Shown here in pieces: positions 45,503 through 56,029 of a DNA stretch of 64,000 nt (its first letter is position 1; each line of letters opens with the position of its first letter). The position numbers and the translations under genes are program-made. Source of the DNA: Falciphora oryzae (Eukaryota > Ascomycota > Sordariomycetes > Magnaporthales > Magnaporthaceae); the NCBI GenBank assembly GCA_000733355.1, contig JNVV01000004.1, positions 414,181 to 478,180 of the forward strand, in the 5' to 3' direction. The notes under the pieces are model-generated. The model was not told the DNA's origin. It saw only the letters and a program-made list of their open reading frames with translations, and searched no databases.

Positions 45503-47116
45503 CTACCAGACATATCGAAAATGGATGTTTTCTTTGTCCGTCAGGTCCTTAAAGTCGGTATCAACGTGGCCCCTATCACCCCTTGCCGCGTCAACCCGCT
45601 CGCGACGCCGGTTCTCGTAAATGCAATAGGCAGCATACATCAAGATGAAGGCAGCCGAGAGCACGTAGCTGCCCAGAACCATAGCAATGCCCAGCGTGTA
45701 GATAGGCGCCTGGCTCGACAGAAAGAACTGCGGTGCGACAATGTTGGAGACACAGTAGGCGATGAAGATCAGCGCGTTGGTCGTCACTTTCTTGGTGTGG
45801 CCCGCCGTGTTGGCAGTGCTGAGCCCCAGCGCTACGATGTAGGGCCCCAGGTAGAAGTACGACATGTACAGCGCCGCCAGACGGCTTTGATACGCGTCCA
45901 GCGGCAGCGTGTATAGGAAGATTGTCGAGACGAGCCCGATGAGAATACCAAAGAGGACCCACGCCGTCCGGCACTGGTACCGCGGCAGGCACTTGAGGCA
46001 CAGGAACACGCCGCCGTTGCAGAGGTACGACGCCACCGTCTGGACGATCCCCGTCGGCATCATTAGCAACGTCGACCACTGTGACGTGTAGCCCAGCCCC
46101 TTGATGACCAGCGGCGCGAAGTTGGTCAGCCCGCCGTTGGGGATGCTGATGGCAATGTGGAACAGGAACATGAGCCACGTCTTGGGGTCCCGGAACGTCT
46201 CGAGCATCTGCTGCCTATTGAACTTCTTGTTCTCGATGCCCGTCTGGTCCGAGCGCAGCCTCTCAACCGTGATGGCCTTCTCGCGGGGACCGACAAACTT
46301 GGCCTTGACGGGGTTGTCGGGCAGCAGCAGACCGATCACGATAGCCCAGACGATGGTGATGGCGCCCGTGATCCAGAACATGGCGCGCCACTGGTGCTCG
46401 TCCTCGAGGAACCCGATGCCCCAGCCGATAGGGCCCGTGAAGCACACCGACAGGCCCGTGTACATCAGCCCCGTGCGCAGCGGCTGCTCCGCGCGCGTGT
46501 ACCACATGCCGAGCACCAGGAAGTTGCCCGGCACGACGGGCGCCTCGAGGGCGCCTAGCAGCACGCGCAGGACCATGAGGCCCGCGAAATTGTCGGCGAA
46601 CCCGGTGGCGATGAGGATGAAGCCCCAGAGCAGTTGGACGGCGCAGAGGAGCTTTGCCAGGGGGGATCTCTGGAGCAGGCTGCCGCTGGGAAGGCACCAG
46701 AAGAGATATCCAAACTGGATTTGCAGGCGTTGGTTAGTTAGCAAACGCTGAAAACACGGTTTAGGGAACAAGGAGTATAGACATACGTAAAAGGCACTGC
46801 CAACCCAGGAATAGCGGTCTCCCGTGAGATCCGTGTCCTGACGAAAGTTGTACAGCGCAGCTGTCGCCGTCGTGACCTTGTCCATAGCGCCCAGGGTCAC
46901 ATTGAACCACAGCAAGGGCACCAGGAGCATGTCCAGCTTCCAACGGAGCCGTCTCTCCTCCCGTCGCGAGTACGTCTCGCCATTGGTAAAGACGTTTCTG
47001 TACTGAGCAGCAACGTCTCCGTTGACCCCGACAGCTTTACCGCTAGAGACGCGTCCCATGTCGACTGATGTGCTGTCCCCACCGGCGGTATCGCTGGCCT
47101 TATCTATGCCCGGCAT
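45503..47116 (-). CDS. MFS permease, Dal5/allantoate (anion:cation symporter) family
   Basis: Exons 47116-46787 and 46714-45503, 513 aa. The intron is 72 nt with donor GTATGT, branch GCTAACT and acceptor CCAG. Twelve membrane segments are visible, starting LDMLLVPLLWFNVTLGAMDKV. Family features are present: GYLFWCLPSG in helix 2, GLMVLRVLLGALEAPVVPGNF in helix 4, MWYTRAEQPLRTGLMY, and a long central loop with REKAITVERLR. No lesion is seen. It would import a small organic anion or peptide-like solute. Standing directly upstream of a 5-oxoprolinase relic on the same strand, 5-oxoproline or a gamma-glutamyl compound is a reasonable guess. This is inference from context only. Confidence 0.85.
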   Translation of the reverse strand: MPGIDKASDTAGGDSTSVDMGRVSSGKAVGVNGDVAAQYRNVFTNGETYSRREERRLRWKLDMLLVPLLWFNVTLGAMDKVTTATAALYNFRQDTDLTGDRYSWVGSAFYVCLYSLFPKPCFQRLLTNQRLQIQFGYLFWCLPSGSLLQRSPLAKLLCAVQLLWGFILIATGFADNFAGLMVLRVLLGALEAPVVPGNFLVLGMWYTRAEQPLRTGLMYTGLSVCFTGPIGWGIGFLEDEHQWRAMFWITGAITIVWAIVIGLLLPDNPVKAKFVGPREKAITVERLRSDQTGIENKKFNRQQMLETFRDPKTWLMFLFHIAISIPNGGLTNFAPLVIKGLGYTSQWSTLLMMPTGIVQTVASYLCNGGVFLCLKCLPRYQCRTAWVLFGILIGLVSTIFLYTLPLDAYQSRLAALYMSYFYLGPYIVALGLSTANTAGHTKKVTTNALIFIAYCVSNIVAPQFFLSSQAPIYTLGIAMVLGSYVLSAAFILMYAAYCIYENRRRERVDAARGDRGHVDTDFKDLTDKENIHFRYVW

Positions 47117-47962
47117 GGTAGTAGTGTAGGACCGACGTTATAGGATGCGCACCGTAGTGTAAGCGTGAATATCCCGACGAGGTAGGTGGAACGGGCTGGA
47201 TAAGTTGGCCAGATCATCTGGTGGACGGGACGATGTACAGATGGGAGGGGCGAGAAATACCAGAGGGTCTGGTGCAAGTGGTAGACACCGTCCTTCAACA
47301 TGGCATATCTGCTATGCATTATCTACGTCAGTCTGTCGGTGAACCAGAGCCGGCAGTTTTCGGAGCACTGTGAGTTGCGTGCAGTCCTTCATATCAGCAC
47401 TCATCAGTTCTTGACTGAAGCAGCTCCAAGACGTTGGCACAGCCAAGACGTTACACTGGAGTACAAATGCGGGGGAGGGGGGGGGTGGGGGTTTAACAGG
47501 GAAGGTGCTGCCGGGGGGAGGGTCCCTCGGTTATCAGCCCGACAAGCGGACAGGCGGACTTCGATAGTCCGACGGCCTCCGCGACCGGGACGCCTTGTCT
47601 CCTAATCTGTTGTCACGCTTTGATCTGGCTGGGGCGCGACCTAGCGAGTACCGTGGCTTCAGGAACAACGATAGGGGAACGATAGTCACACGATAGGAGA
47701 TACCGCGGTTGACGGCTTAGGGACTGGCTTGGTTAGCTAGCCCACTCACGTCCCGCCACATCATGTGGGCGCTGGGTTCAGCAGCCGGTGCGGGGGACAA
47801 CTTCACGAGAAGATTCGATATAGTGGTCGAGAGCCACCCGGGCGCAAAGGTGCAGAGGGTGCTGTTGAGGCCACCGAGATAATACTACCGTTTACTTTGT
47901 CCATCGCCAGCCCGGGTACCAGACGGCCACTAAGACAGTGTCTCACCTGCCGCCCAGGGACC
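47117..47962. other. divergent intergenic region with a G-rich run
   Basis: Between the minus-strand permease and the plus-strand amidotransferase relic. A run of G tracts at 47471-47491 could fold as a G-quadruplex. No gene. Confidence 0.4.
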
Positions 47963-48804
47963 ATGCGCATCGGCATGCTCAACCCCGACACGCCGGTACC
48001 CAACGTTCGCTCCAAGTTCGGGTCGTACGGCGCCATCTTTCACCGCCTGCTCGCCGAGGCCGCCGCTCGGGTGGCGCCGCATGTCGAAATACGATCCGAG
48101 CACTTTGACGTCGTCCGGGGCGAGTACCCGTCGCGGCCCGACGACTTCGACCTCCTTCTCGTCACCGGATCCTCGTCATCGGCGTACGACGACGCCGAGT
48201 GGATCCGGACGCTAGACAAGTTTCTGAGCCGCGTATACAGCCAAAACCCCCGGGTCAGGCTGTTCGGCAGCTGCTTTGGCCACCAGATACTCTGCCAATC
48301 GCTGCTGGGCAAGCACGGAGCCGTCGTGGGGAAGGACCCTAAGGGTGGGAGATAGGCATCCATGCCATACAGCTCACGTCCGAGTTTCAGGCCGCGCTCG
48401 GGAGAGGATCTCATCCAGTCCCGCCGCATCGAGCTCTGACGCAGACGATGATGACAACGATGTAGAAGACGAGAACGACACGACAAAGCAGGATATTCTG
48501 AGGCTGCAATTTGTGCACGCTGACCATGTGAGACTTCCGGAGCCCTCAAAGCAGCGCCTGCCGCCGGACTGGATCCTCGTTGGCAGCACCAAGCCTGCGC
48601 GGTGCAGGGCGTCTACCTCCCAGGACGGATGTTGATGTACTAGGGGCGCTTTGAGTTCGACCGCTACATCAACGGGGAGACACTGCGTGTCTTTGGCGCC
48701 GCGTGGGAGCCGCAAACCGTACAGTTCGCGCCAGAGCGGATCGATTCGGATGACGACGCGGCCGCGGCGGCCGACATGGTGGTTCGGTTTCTGTTGGAGT
48801 AGAC
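47963..48804 (+). pseudogene. class I glutamine amidotransferase-like pseudogene
   Basis: The ATG at 47963 opens RIGMLNPDTPVPNVRSKFG, then LLLVTGSSSSAYDD and the nucleophile elbow GSCFGHQILCQ, which are all intact. After KDPKG near 48347 one base is missing, and the frame then stops. The rest is found in other frames: EIGIHAIQLTSEF, then LRLQFVHADHVRLPE, then a third shift near 48597, and finally GRFEFDRYINGET to MVVRFLLE and a TAG stop at 48802. An in-frame TAG at 48641 sits where relatives have Gln (in a YQG motif). At least three frameshifts and one nonsense change make it a pseudogene. Fungal members of this family are small, about 240-260 aa, and some act on gamma-glutamyl compounds. Confidence 0.8.
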
Positions 48805-49389
48805 GGTGGCGGGAGAGGTGGAGGGTCTTATGATCACGCCTCCCATGTCGGACTCCGATTAGGTAGTTTAATGCTCCCGGGAGAGAATCCCATCAAAGCG
48901 CCATGGGTACAAGCACCCGAATCAGTGTGTCTTCGACAGTCTCGAGTCCGATGGTGTGTATGTGCCCGGGGAGTTTGACGAGTGGGTGAGTGTGGGTGGG
49001 TCGTCGGAGTTGAATGCCGATCATTATGTGCGATCATGGCCGTCGCACTTTGGCTCCGAAACCGAGTCATGGAACGACCCTGCAGATGAGTGCGTGGGAT
49101 AATTGTCGTTGGAGATACGTGGGATAATTGTCGTTGGAGATACGTGGGGAAGCTGTGTGCTGATTGGCAAACACACAGCCGAACACCTGTATATCGAGCA
49201 GGTCGCAAAAGCCGATAATCTTGCTGGCTAACAGACGAGGACTAATACGGTCTGGCTAGAGCGTAAAGAGATCGCCAGGAAACTCGGGCATATCGTCGGC
49301 TCCCACCATCTGGGAGACGTCCCCATTACGGAACAAGGAGTCTTGCCCAGAAAAGGGCATGTCGAACGCCGTGCCGTAGTTCGCTTGCT
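48805..49389. other. spacer with a 25-bp tandem duplication
   Basis: Two exact 25-bp copies (49094-49118, 49119-49143) followed by a partial third. No gene seen. Confidence 0.5.
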
Positions 49390-51481
49390 CTAGACCAGCC
49401 TGGTCTCCCTGGCTCCGTCCCTCGGCCGCGAGACGTCTGAAACGGGAGCGGAGCCGTTTTGCTGTGCCTCAGCCGCCTTCAGGCGTGAGAAGTCATCCGG
49501 GATCATCTCCTCAATCATGCGCAGCGTTGGATGGTGCATCACCAGACTCCGGATATCAGGTAGCTTGTCCCTGATGCTAGTCTCGGCCTTGGCACTGACC
49601 CGTGCTGGCCGGCGGCCCGGACGGTCGATTAGTGGGATCTCGCGGGCCAGCAGCTCAAACACGTCGCGCAGACAGTCGGCCATGGGCCACTGGTCGGTTA
49701 GGATCGCGAGTGTGTTGGAGCACGCGCGAACTGCGTCCGACATGTCGGGAGATTCATAATTCTCTGTCCGACATTCTGGCGGCGTTGCCCAGAAGCAGTA
49801 CAGCAGCGTAATGCCGGCCTGGAACTGGTGGAGGAGCTGCGAGGGGGTTAGCCCACCTAAACGTGCGACGGAAAAAAACACGCTACTGACTGGAATCGCT
49901 TACAGCTAGCCACGTTTGAGCCACGGTTCGATCTTTTTGAAATGCGCGGAACGTCAAACACACCTGGCTGCTGGCCTGCACAGGCCAGTCGCTGGCAGGC
50001 CCGAGAACTGTCTCTTTCGTTGGCCGGTGGAGCATCAATAGCGTATAACGGTAAATCACTAAAGAGATGTTAGTTTTGGATGGGTCATGTCGAGTGTAGG
50101 GGAGTTTGCGTACTCGCGAGCCATCTAGGAGCCGTATGTCCCGTGTTTGTCCGACCGCTTCTCGATCTGGGATCTGAAAGGCCTGAACCCGAGACTTGTA
50201 GTTGTGCAGCTCGCCGAGGATTCTGAATCTCCAATCTGTGGCCTTTTCATAGACCAGAGCGTAGTCCCAACGCAGCGTGTAGAGTGAGATCTCGTACTGG
50301 ATGCGCCGGACTTGGAGGATGTGCAGCGACGAAGAAGCATGAGTGTAAAAGGGCGAATCGGGGATTTCGGAACCTACTGGCTGCTGTGCCGCAACTGTCT
50401 CTAGCTCCTCGTCGTCGACGTTGGCATACAGCGCCGTAGTGATCATAGCATCCGGTACTGAAGGCGGAATATCAAATGCAGCCGTCGTCATGCAGTCTAG
50501 CGCGTAGGCCGACCAAAAACGCCGACGCCGCATTTGTATCTCGATGCGTGATCTGGCGCCTGCCGGCGACGGCTCCGCCCGGGCGAGATGGAAGTGGTTC
50601 TGCACACAATAACGCATGGTAGACGAGACCAGTGAGATCAAGCGCTGAGTGGACGACTGGTATAAGGCGTGCATGAAAAGGAGGAGATACGCCTGTACGT
50701 GAATGATGGGGTCGCGCTGTCGCAGGACGGCGCCCAGATTGACGACACAAGCCTTGTACAGCGACTGGCCGTCAGCCTTGGCGGCGTGGGCCTCGGAGAC
50801 CAGCAGCAGAGCTGTGGCACAGACGAGGTTGACGAAAAAGCCCTTCAGTCATCTGGCCTGGGGCCACGGCAGTCTTCCACTCACTGACCCAGGCGATGAG
50901 CGTCGGCCAGTGAAAGAAAGGACACTGGGCCTGGGCCCTTTCCCTATGACATCGAGCTATGCGCCCTCCTCCACATCTAACAGAGATTGAGGGTGGCTGG
51001 GGCGACCGCGACCAGGAGAATGCCCCTGGGAAGGGCTCGGGCCATGAGAGAGACCCGGGGAGGAGGCTTGGACCCCGTGCGTTATGAAGACCGAGACGGC
51101 ATCAAGGTGGTCGCCCAGGGTGAGCGCGGTGCTTGGTCGGCACTCACTGGAAGGCTGGGGGGCAGAGGAGATGGAGGGTTCGGGGTTGTCGACCGAGGTA
51201 CAGCGCACGGCAGTAGGGCCTCCCTCTCCCACGTCCGCTGTAGAGTCATTAAGCAGCGGCCCTGTCCTCTCTGCTATAGATATGGCCATGTGGTCGGTAC
51301 TGTGGTGAGGGTGCAATGCTTCCAGCTCGGCCACCCGGTCTTCGAGCGCCTTGACATTGGGGCGAGGTAGCGGGCCTGTCTCTATGCACTCTTCGCCTGC
51401 CCTATCGCAGTTGGCACAGGGTCTCGAGTCGGTGCATCTTTGCTTGCGATGGCGGCAGCGTCTGCAGGCCCTGCAGCACAA
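49390..51481 (-). CDS. Zn(II)2Cys6 transcription factor, model incomplete
   Basis: A minus-strand exon near 51460 encodes the binuclear zinc cluster ACRRCRHRKQRC...CANCDRAGEEC followed by a short linker rich in Ser and Pro. A fungal-specific transcription factor middle-homology region follows: CATALLLVSEAHAA and AYLLLFMHALYQ near 50820-50660, then RRRFWSAYALDCMTTAAFDIP and ISLVIYRYTLLMLHRP. A clean 67-nt intron lies at 49837-49903 (GTAAGC...GCAG), and the protein ends at TAA, 49390. The first exon with the ATG was not found. Near 50850 the frame changes: either a 47-nt intron or a one-base insertion in a T5 run. It may regulate the neighbouring permease and the two broken metabolic genes; whether it is intact is open. 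Confidence 0.65.
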
Positions 51482-52539
51482 TCGTCCGAGGCAGCGTCAG
51501 CTGGAGTTTCCGGTAATGACTGCCTCAATGTCAACTCGATCAGGCCCACAGCAGTCGTTGGCGTTTGTGAGGGCGCGATCCATCGGCATGCTATCCCTCA
51601 TCCTCCATGGTTGGTCATTGCAGTGTGTTGACGCGCGATCACTTGACGCGAATGCATATCGGGCATGGGTTGCGGGCGTGCTGAGGAAGCCGAGGCCTGA
51701 CGGAGAGGGGTTGTCATCGCCTGCGCGGGAGACAATTGGAGAATCAATCGCCGGACATGGATCGCCACTGAGAGATTACGTAAGTCACATGGCAGGGCTT
51801 CTGGGGTTGTTCCTTCCCACGGTCTCTGAATATTATCAGCACCTGGCACCACCTTACCAGTTGGGAAAAAGGAGAGGGCATAGGAAAAGGAAGGGATACA
51901 GGAAAGCAAACAGGAAAAATTAGGATATGGATTCCAACTACAGCGTTGTTAGAACTGCCTGGCAGACTTTTGTTTGGGCACGCACCGTGCGTGCTTCCCC
52001 TTCAGCGCCTTCAAACTACGCCCCAGTCAATTACTTCGTCGTCTGCTTCTCCCTTCCCCACAATCTCCTCTCCTGTGATGCTTCAAACTGCGCGTCGGCA
52101 AAGTACCCGCCGCGCCGGTCAAGCTTCTTGAATCCGTCCGTGATGCGCTTCCTGGCCAGCGCCGGCCCCTACACGCCACACAGGTAGCCAGCGATGCCCT
52201 CCTTCGCTCACATGGCGGCGAACGCGTCAGACGCCCCAGCGGAACACGCATTCCATCCACCACCGCCGTCACGCGTAGCCGCACCGCCACGACAAATCGC
52301 CACCTATTTAGAAATAACAATAGATGGCCTACTAACCAATTTAACACTAGCTCTTGGGGTGTGCCAATCCTTTATGTTGAGATCAGTGGCGCACGGTGCT
52401 TTTCATTTTTTGGCGTCTCGTGGCTGAGTGACCCTTTCCTCCCAAATGCACGTTTCAGCCCTGGCTGTCCATCTCTCCTTTCTCCTTTAGTGTGGGCCCA
52501 TGGATCCCATTCTGTCCTTTCTATTTCGCAACCTTTCTT
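51482..52539. other. intergenic region
   Basis: A purine tract near 51870-51920 repeats the GGAAACAGGAAA pattern seen at 13930. No supported gene, though the missing first exon of the zinc-cluster regulator may lie at 51500-51600. Confidence 0.4.
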
Positions 52540-53541
52540 TCACATAGGGCGGCGGCTCTTTATCTGGCTGACGACAAACCGGGCCGCTTGACCCACGTCT
52601 TGGTCGTAACTACAATAAGTTGGTGTCAGCTTTCTCTTTGCCCACCCCTCGCTGGAGTATCTCGAAACAAGGCACGGGGGATGCGTCGAGACCGCGACTT
52701 ACACCAGGTGCGGGATGAGGATGAGGGTCCCGCCATGGCAGATGGTGTCGCCGTCGCGGCAGATACGCAGAGTCTTCTCCGATGGGACACCCTGGATCGG
52801 CTGCCCCTCGTCCGGGTCGCCGAACACGACGGCGCTGCTGATCTTGGCCTGGACATCGGCGGACAGCCCCTGGGCCGCCAGGTGCGTCACCTGCGCGCCC
52901 TGCGAGTAGCCCGAAATGACGACGTTTGAGTTGGGGCATTTGTTGACGAAGTCTGTAGTAGTTTTGGTCCTGTATCCGCTGTAAGCCTTCTGCTGCCTCT
53001 TTGGATCAAAACGCCAAATCCGGGCGGCTATTGTGTGCCCACATGTTTCCGGCTCCGTCCTTGTCGCCGCCAGCTAGGAAGCCGTAAAATGTAGCTGCGT
53101 AGTCGACTCCCTGCATGCCGACGCTTTTCCCCCCTGCCTCTTGCTTGACGGCGTCGAGGAATTGGGGTCCTACAGCAGTTTTCAGTCAGTAGGCCGTCGG
53201 AAACATTGGATGATGCGAGCAATGCAGCTCCAAAAGCTTTGCCCCAGTAGTTGGGACCCAACGCACCGACGAGAATCCCGATGTTGCCCGGCTCGCTGGT
53301 GCCCCTCGCAAATACGATGGTGATATCAGGGCATCCATCGACGTTCTATAGATTTTGTGGTGTCAGGCTGCCGTCCTGGAGAACTTCCGCAAGGAAGGGT
53401 GTCCCGCGGAGACGGGGACGTCCATACCTGCACAGATCCGTCCCCTCCACCGGCTTTGGGGTTCGAGTCTTGGGCCAGTGGGTGCGCCTGGCCCAGGGTG
53501 GCCAGAAGCACAGCGGCTGAGACGAGGCCGGCGATCTTCAT
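52540..53541 (-). CDS. cutinase (CE5)
   Basis: Five exons on the minus strand: 53541-53428, 53345-53267, 53169-53043, 52969-52703, 52609-52540; 218 aa, all phases agree. Introns are 82, 97, 73 and 93 nt with GTATGG, GTGCGT, GTGGGC and GTAAGT donors. A signal peptide (MKIAGLVSAAVLLATLGQA) and a short propeptide precede CPDITIVFARGTSEPGNIGI. The catalytic triad is complete: Ser129 in GYSQG, Asp181 in GDTIC, His194 in PHLVY. It hydrolyses cutin and other polyester or short-chain esters outside the cell. Length and motif spacing are normal. The TATA-like element at 53667-53674 belongs to it. Confidence 0.9.
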
Positions 53542-53666
53542 GGTGACTTGTCGTCAAGGGGTTGTCGATTCTGGGGCGGTGCTTCGCTCTACTTCGGGAC
53601 AAGACCTTGGTGATGTCCTGGGAGTGAAGAGTGCGGCCTGCATACAGCGAAAGGCGCAGCCTGTGC

Positions 53667-53674
53667 CTTTATAT
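53667..53674 (-). promoter_or_regulatory. TATA box of cutinase gene
   Basis: ATATAAAG on the minus strand, about 130 bp upstream of the start codon at 53541. Confidence 0.55.
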
Positions 53675-54772
53675 GCAGTACAGTCATCATCTCTTTGGGA
53701 GGCCAAAAGTAGTGACAGGTAGCGAGGTGTGTGGTGACTTCTGCCAAGTGTCCATTTCCCACCAACCCTCGCCTTGTAGCCTCAAACAAGAAAACGCGGG
53801 GAGGCGGGGTTTTCCAGCCAGGACGCCTTGGATGAAGCATTCTAGAACGGGATACCAGTAGCAAACTCCAGACTCACCTTCCTCTCAACTCGGAGACATG
53901 TGGTTAGCACCCTTTTTGGACATCGAAAGCACCCCAGAGTTTCTGTTTCCTGGAACTTGGGATGACCCAAAACGGCGGCTGATGTTGGGACGAAGTCGCT
54001 TTGGTTTGCCCGCTGGGACGACTTTTGCGGACATGGTGCTGCTCGAGACTTTACCCATTCCTACTGCGTCGCGAAAACATGAAAGAAGACGCAGTTCGTC
54101 CGAGCATGCAGCGCCACATTGATTTTATCATGGACGCCCCAAAGGGTCGCTGGTGCCGGAACTGAAACAAGATCATAATTGCCGCGGAATGCAATCACAA
54201 AATTTCTGGCGGCACAGAAGTTTCCGTGTACGAGGGCGAGCCTTGAAGCAGTATATCTTTTCTTCTCTTTTCGACAAATCGCATGTGCGAGTGCTGCAAG
54301 AACAAATGCTGTCAGGGAGTGGAAAAGGAGGCTAGAAAAAGGTTGATTGTCGGTGGGGGAAGAAGCAACGAGCCTGGGTGACTTTGTAGACAATCTGGGC
54401 ACCTTGAAGAGTCCTGCTCGCTGCTCCCTTCGGCTCATTTCTCGCGGCCTCTCCTACCGCTACATTGCCGATAAAAGGAAGAGAACCGTCGGCTTGAACG
54501 ACGTAGAAATAAAGTTGCTTCGACGTCACGGCTCCACCTGCACAGCGTCTCGCCCTTGGCGGCAATTACAATCTGCCTCTCCCACGCCGATCCCACGTGT
54601 TCGTCGCCACAGATACGCGCGCAGTTAGGAGAAAGAAGGATACAAGAACATAAACTTTGATAACGAGCTATATCCTTTGGGCTTTCTGTTCTCCTTTTTT
54701 GTCCCGGCCTTGCAGATACATTCCTCGTTGCGCGAGAACAATAAAGTTTTCCCCACCATCAGCCCCGCCATC
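53675..54772. other. divergent intergenic region
   Basis: Between the cutinase and metallophosphatase genes, likely carrying both promoters. A short plus-strand frame at 53898-54122 has no recognisable domain and is not called. Confidence 0.4.
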
Positions 54773-55840
54773 ATGCTTCCTCGGTTTCCAGCTCTGGAGC
54801 GCCCTCGCGGCTGCCTCCTTGCCTTCCTGCTCGCAGCGACCTTCGCCGCCGCGGTCTTGCCTCCCAGCTGGGCTGCCGCAGCAGCCGCGCCGGCTCAAAG
54901 CAGTGGCATCAGGGTTGAGACTCTGGACAAAGGCCTCCTTCCAACCGGCGACAGACGGCTGATCTTCATCGGCGACATACACGGCTGCAAGGAGAGGCTC
55001 GAGGACCTCCTTGACAAGGTCGGCTTCCGGGCCGAGTCTGACCACGTCGTCGCCGTTGGGGACCTCGTCAACAAGGGTCCCGACACGTTTGGCACCATCG
55101 ACCTGCTGCGCTCGATCGGCGCGTCGAGTGTGCGCGGAAACCAAGATCACGACGTCGTCACCATCGCCGAGGAGGAGCGGGCAGCAAGTCGGCCGTCCGC
55201 CGGCGGGAGCAAGAAGCCAGTGGAGACGACGGCATCATGCGACGATGCGGATTATGCAAACTCGGGCCCGGAGGCGATTGCGAAGTGTCTGTCGGCGGAA
55301 CAGCTCGCGTACTTGACATCGCGCCCGCACATTTTGCGAATCGGCGAATTGGGCGGCGGCGCATTCAAGGGGGAGACTGTCGTCGCGCACGGCGGCCTCG
55401 TCCCAGGCCGGACGCTCGACCGGCAGGACCCGGAAGCGGCGATGAACGTGCGGGCGCTGCACAGGGAGACGCTGCGGTGGTCGGACGAGCGCGCCAGGCC
55501 GGACAAGGGCGAGGACCACTGGTTCGCGGTCTGGGACTGGCAGCAGAGGCTACTCGAGGAAGATGAGAACAGGTGGGAGTTGGTCCGGAGGTCGGAGGAC
55601 GACGCCGCTGCCGTGAAGGCGGTCAGGACCGTAGTTTACGGCCACGACTCTCTCCTCGGACTGCAGTTGGGGTCGCACCATTTCGGGCTGGACACGCGGT
55701 GCTCCGCCGGCGGACGGCTGACGGCGCTGGTCGTGAGCGAGGACGGGGAGAAGCACGACATCGTCCAGGTGGACTGCCCGGATTATGAAGAGGTGACGAC
55801 GAAAGGTTCGGGGTGTTTTTACAGCACCTGCGGCCAATAG
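54773..55840 (+). CDS. secreted or vacuolar metallophosphatase (calcineurin-like)
   Basis: 355 aa, single exon, ATG at 54773. A hydrophobic N-terminal signal or anchor covers about residues 10-37. The phosphoesterase signature appears in full and in order: GDIHG, GDLVNKGPD, GNQDHD, a middle HGGLVPGR, and a late GHD. These supply the two-metal site. An acidic/Ser-rich insert after GNQDHD and a Cys-containing tail are variable. By resemblance to yeast Ppn2 and ApaH-like enzymes, it may cleave polyphosphate or phosphoproteins in the vacuole or outside the cell; the substrate is inference. Confidence 0.85.
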   Translation: MLPRFPALERPRGCLLAFLLAATFAAAVLPPSWAAAAAAPAQSSGIRVETLDKGLLPTGDRRLIFIGDIHGCKERLEDLLDKVGFRAESDHVVAVGDLVNKGPDTFGTIDLLRSIGASSVRGNQDHDVVTIAEEERAASRPSAGGSKKPVETTASCDDADYANSGPEAIAKCLSAEQLAYLTSRPHILRIGELGGGAFKGETVVAHGGLVPGRTLDRQDPEAAMNVRALHRETLRWSDERARPDKGEDHWFAVWDWQQRLLEEDENRWELVRRSEDDAAAVKAVRTVVYGHDSLLGLQLGSHHFGLDTRCSAGGRLTALVVSEDGEKHDIVQVDCPDYEEVTTKGSGCFYSTCGQ

Positions 55841-56029
55841 TGGACGAGCTCCTCCCAACTCTTTTTGGCGTTGTGCCCAGAGAGCACAAGGACGCTAAAG
55901 CCTTGATGTCATTCGTAGTAGAAAGGCTGTGGCTTGTCGCCGATGGTACGTTGGGCACGTTCCGCTGGAAACCACTCCTGAGGCTCGACTATTAACATTC
56001 TCAAGCCAGAGACTAGTAATACCTCTAAT
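55841..56029. other. spacer before HET relic
   Basis: No gene seen. The expected N-terminal part of the HET domain is not found here. Confidence 0.35.

Noticed and set aside
53898..54122. Short plus-strand frame between cutinase and phosphatase
   Set aside because: No signal, domain or splice evidence; likely part of a promoter region.
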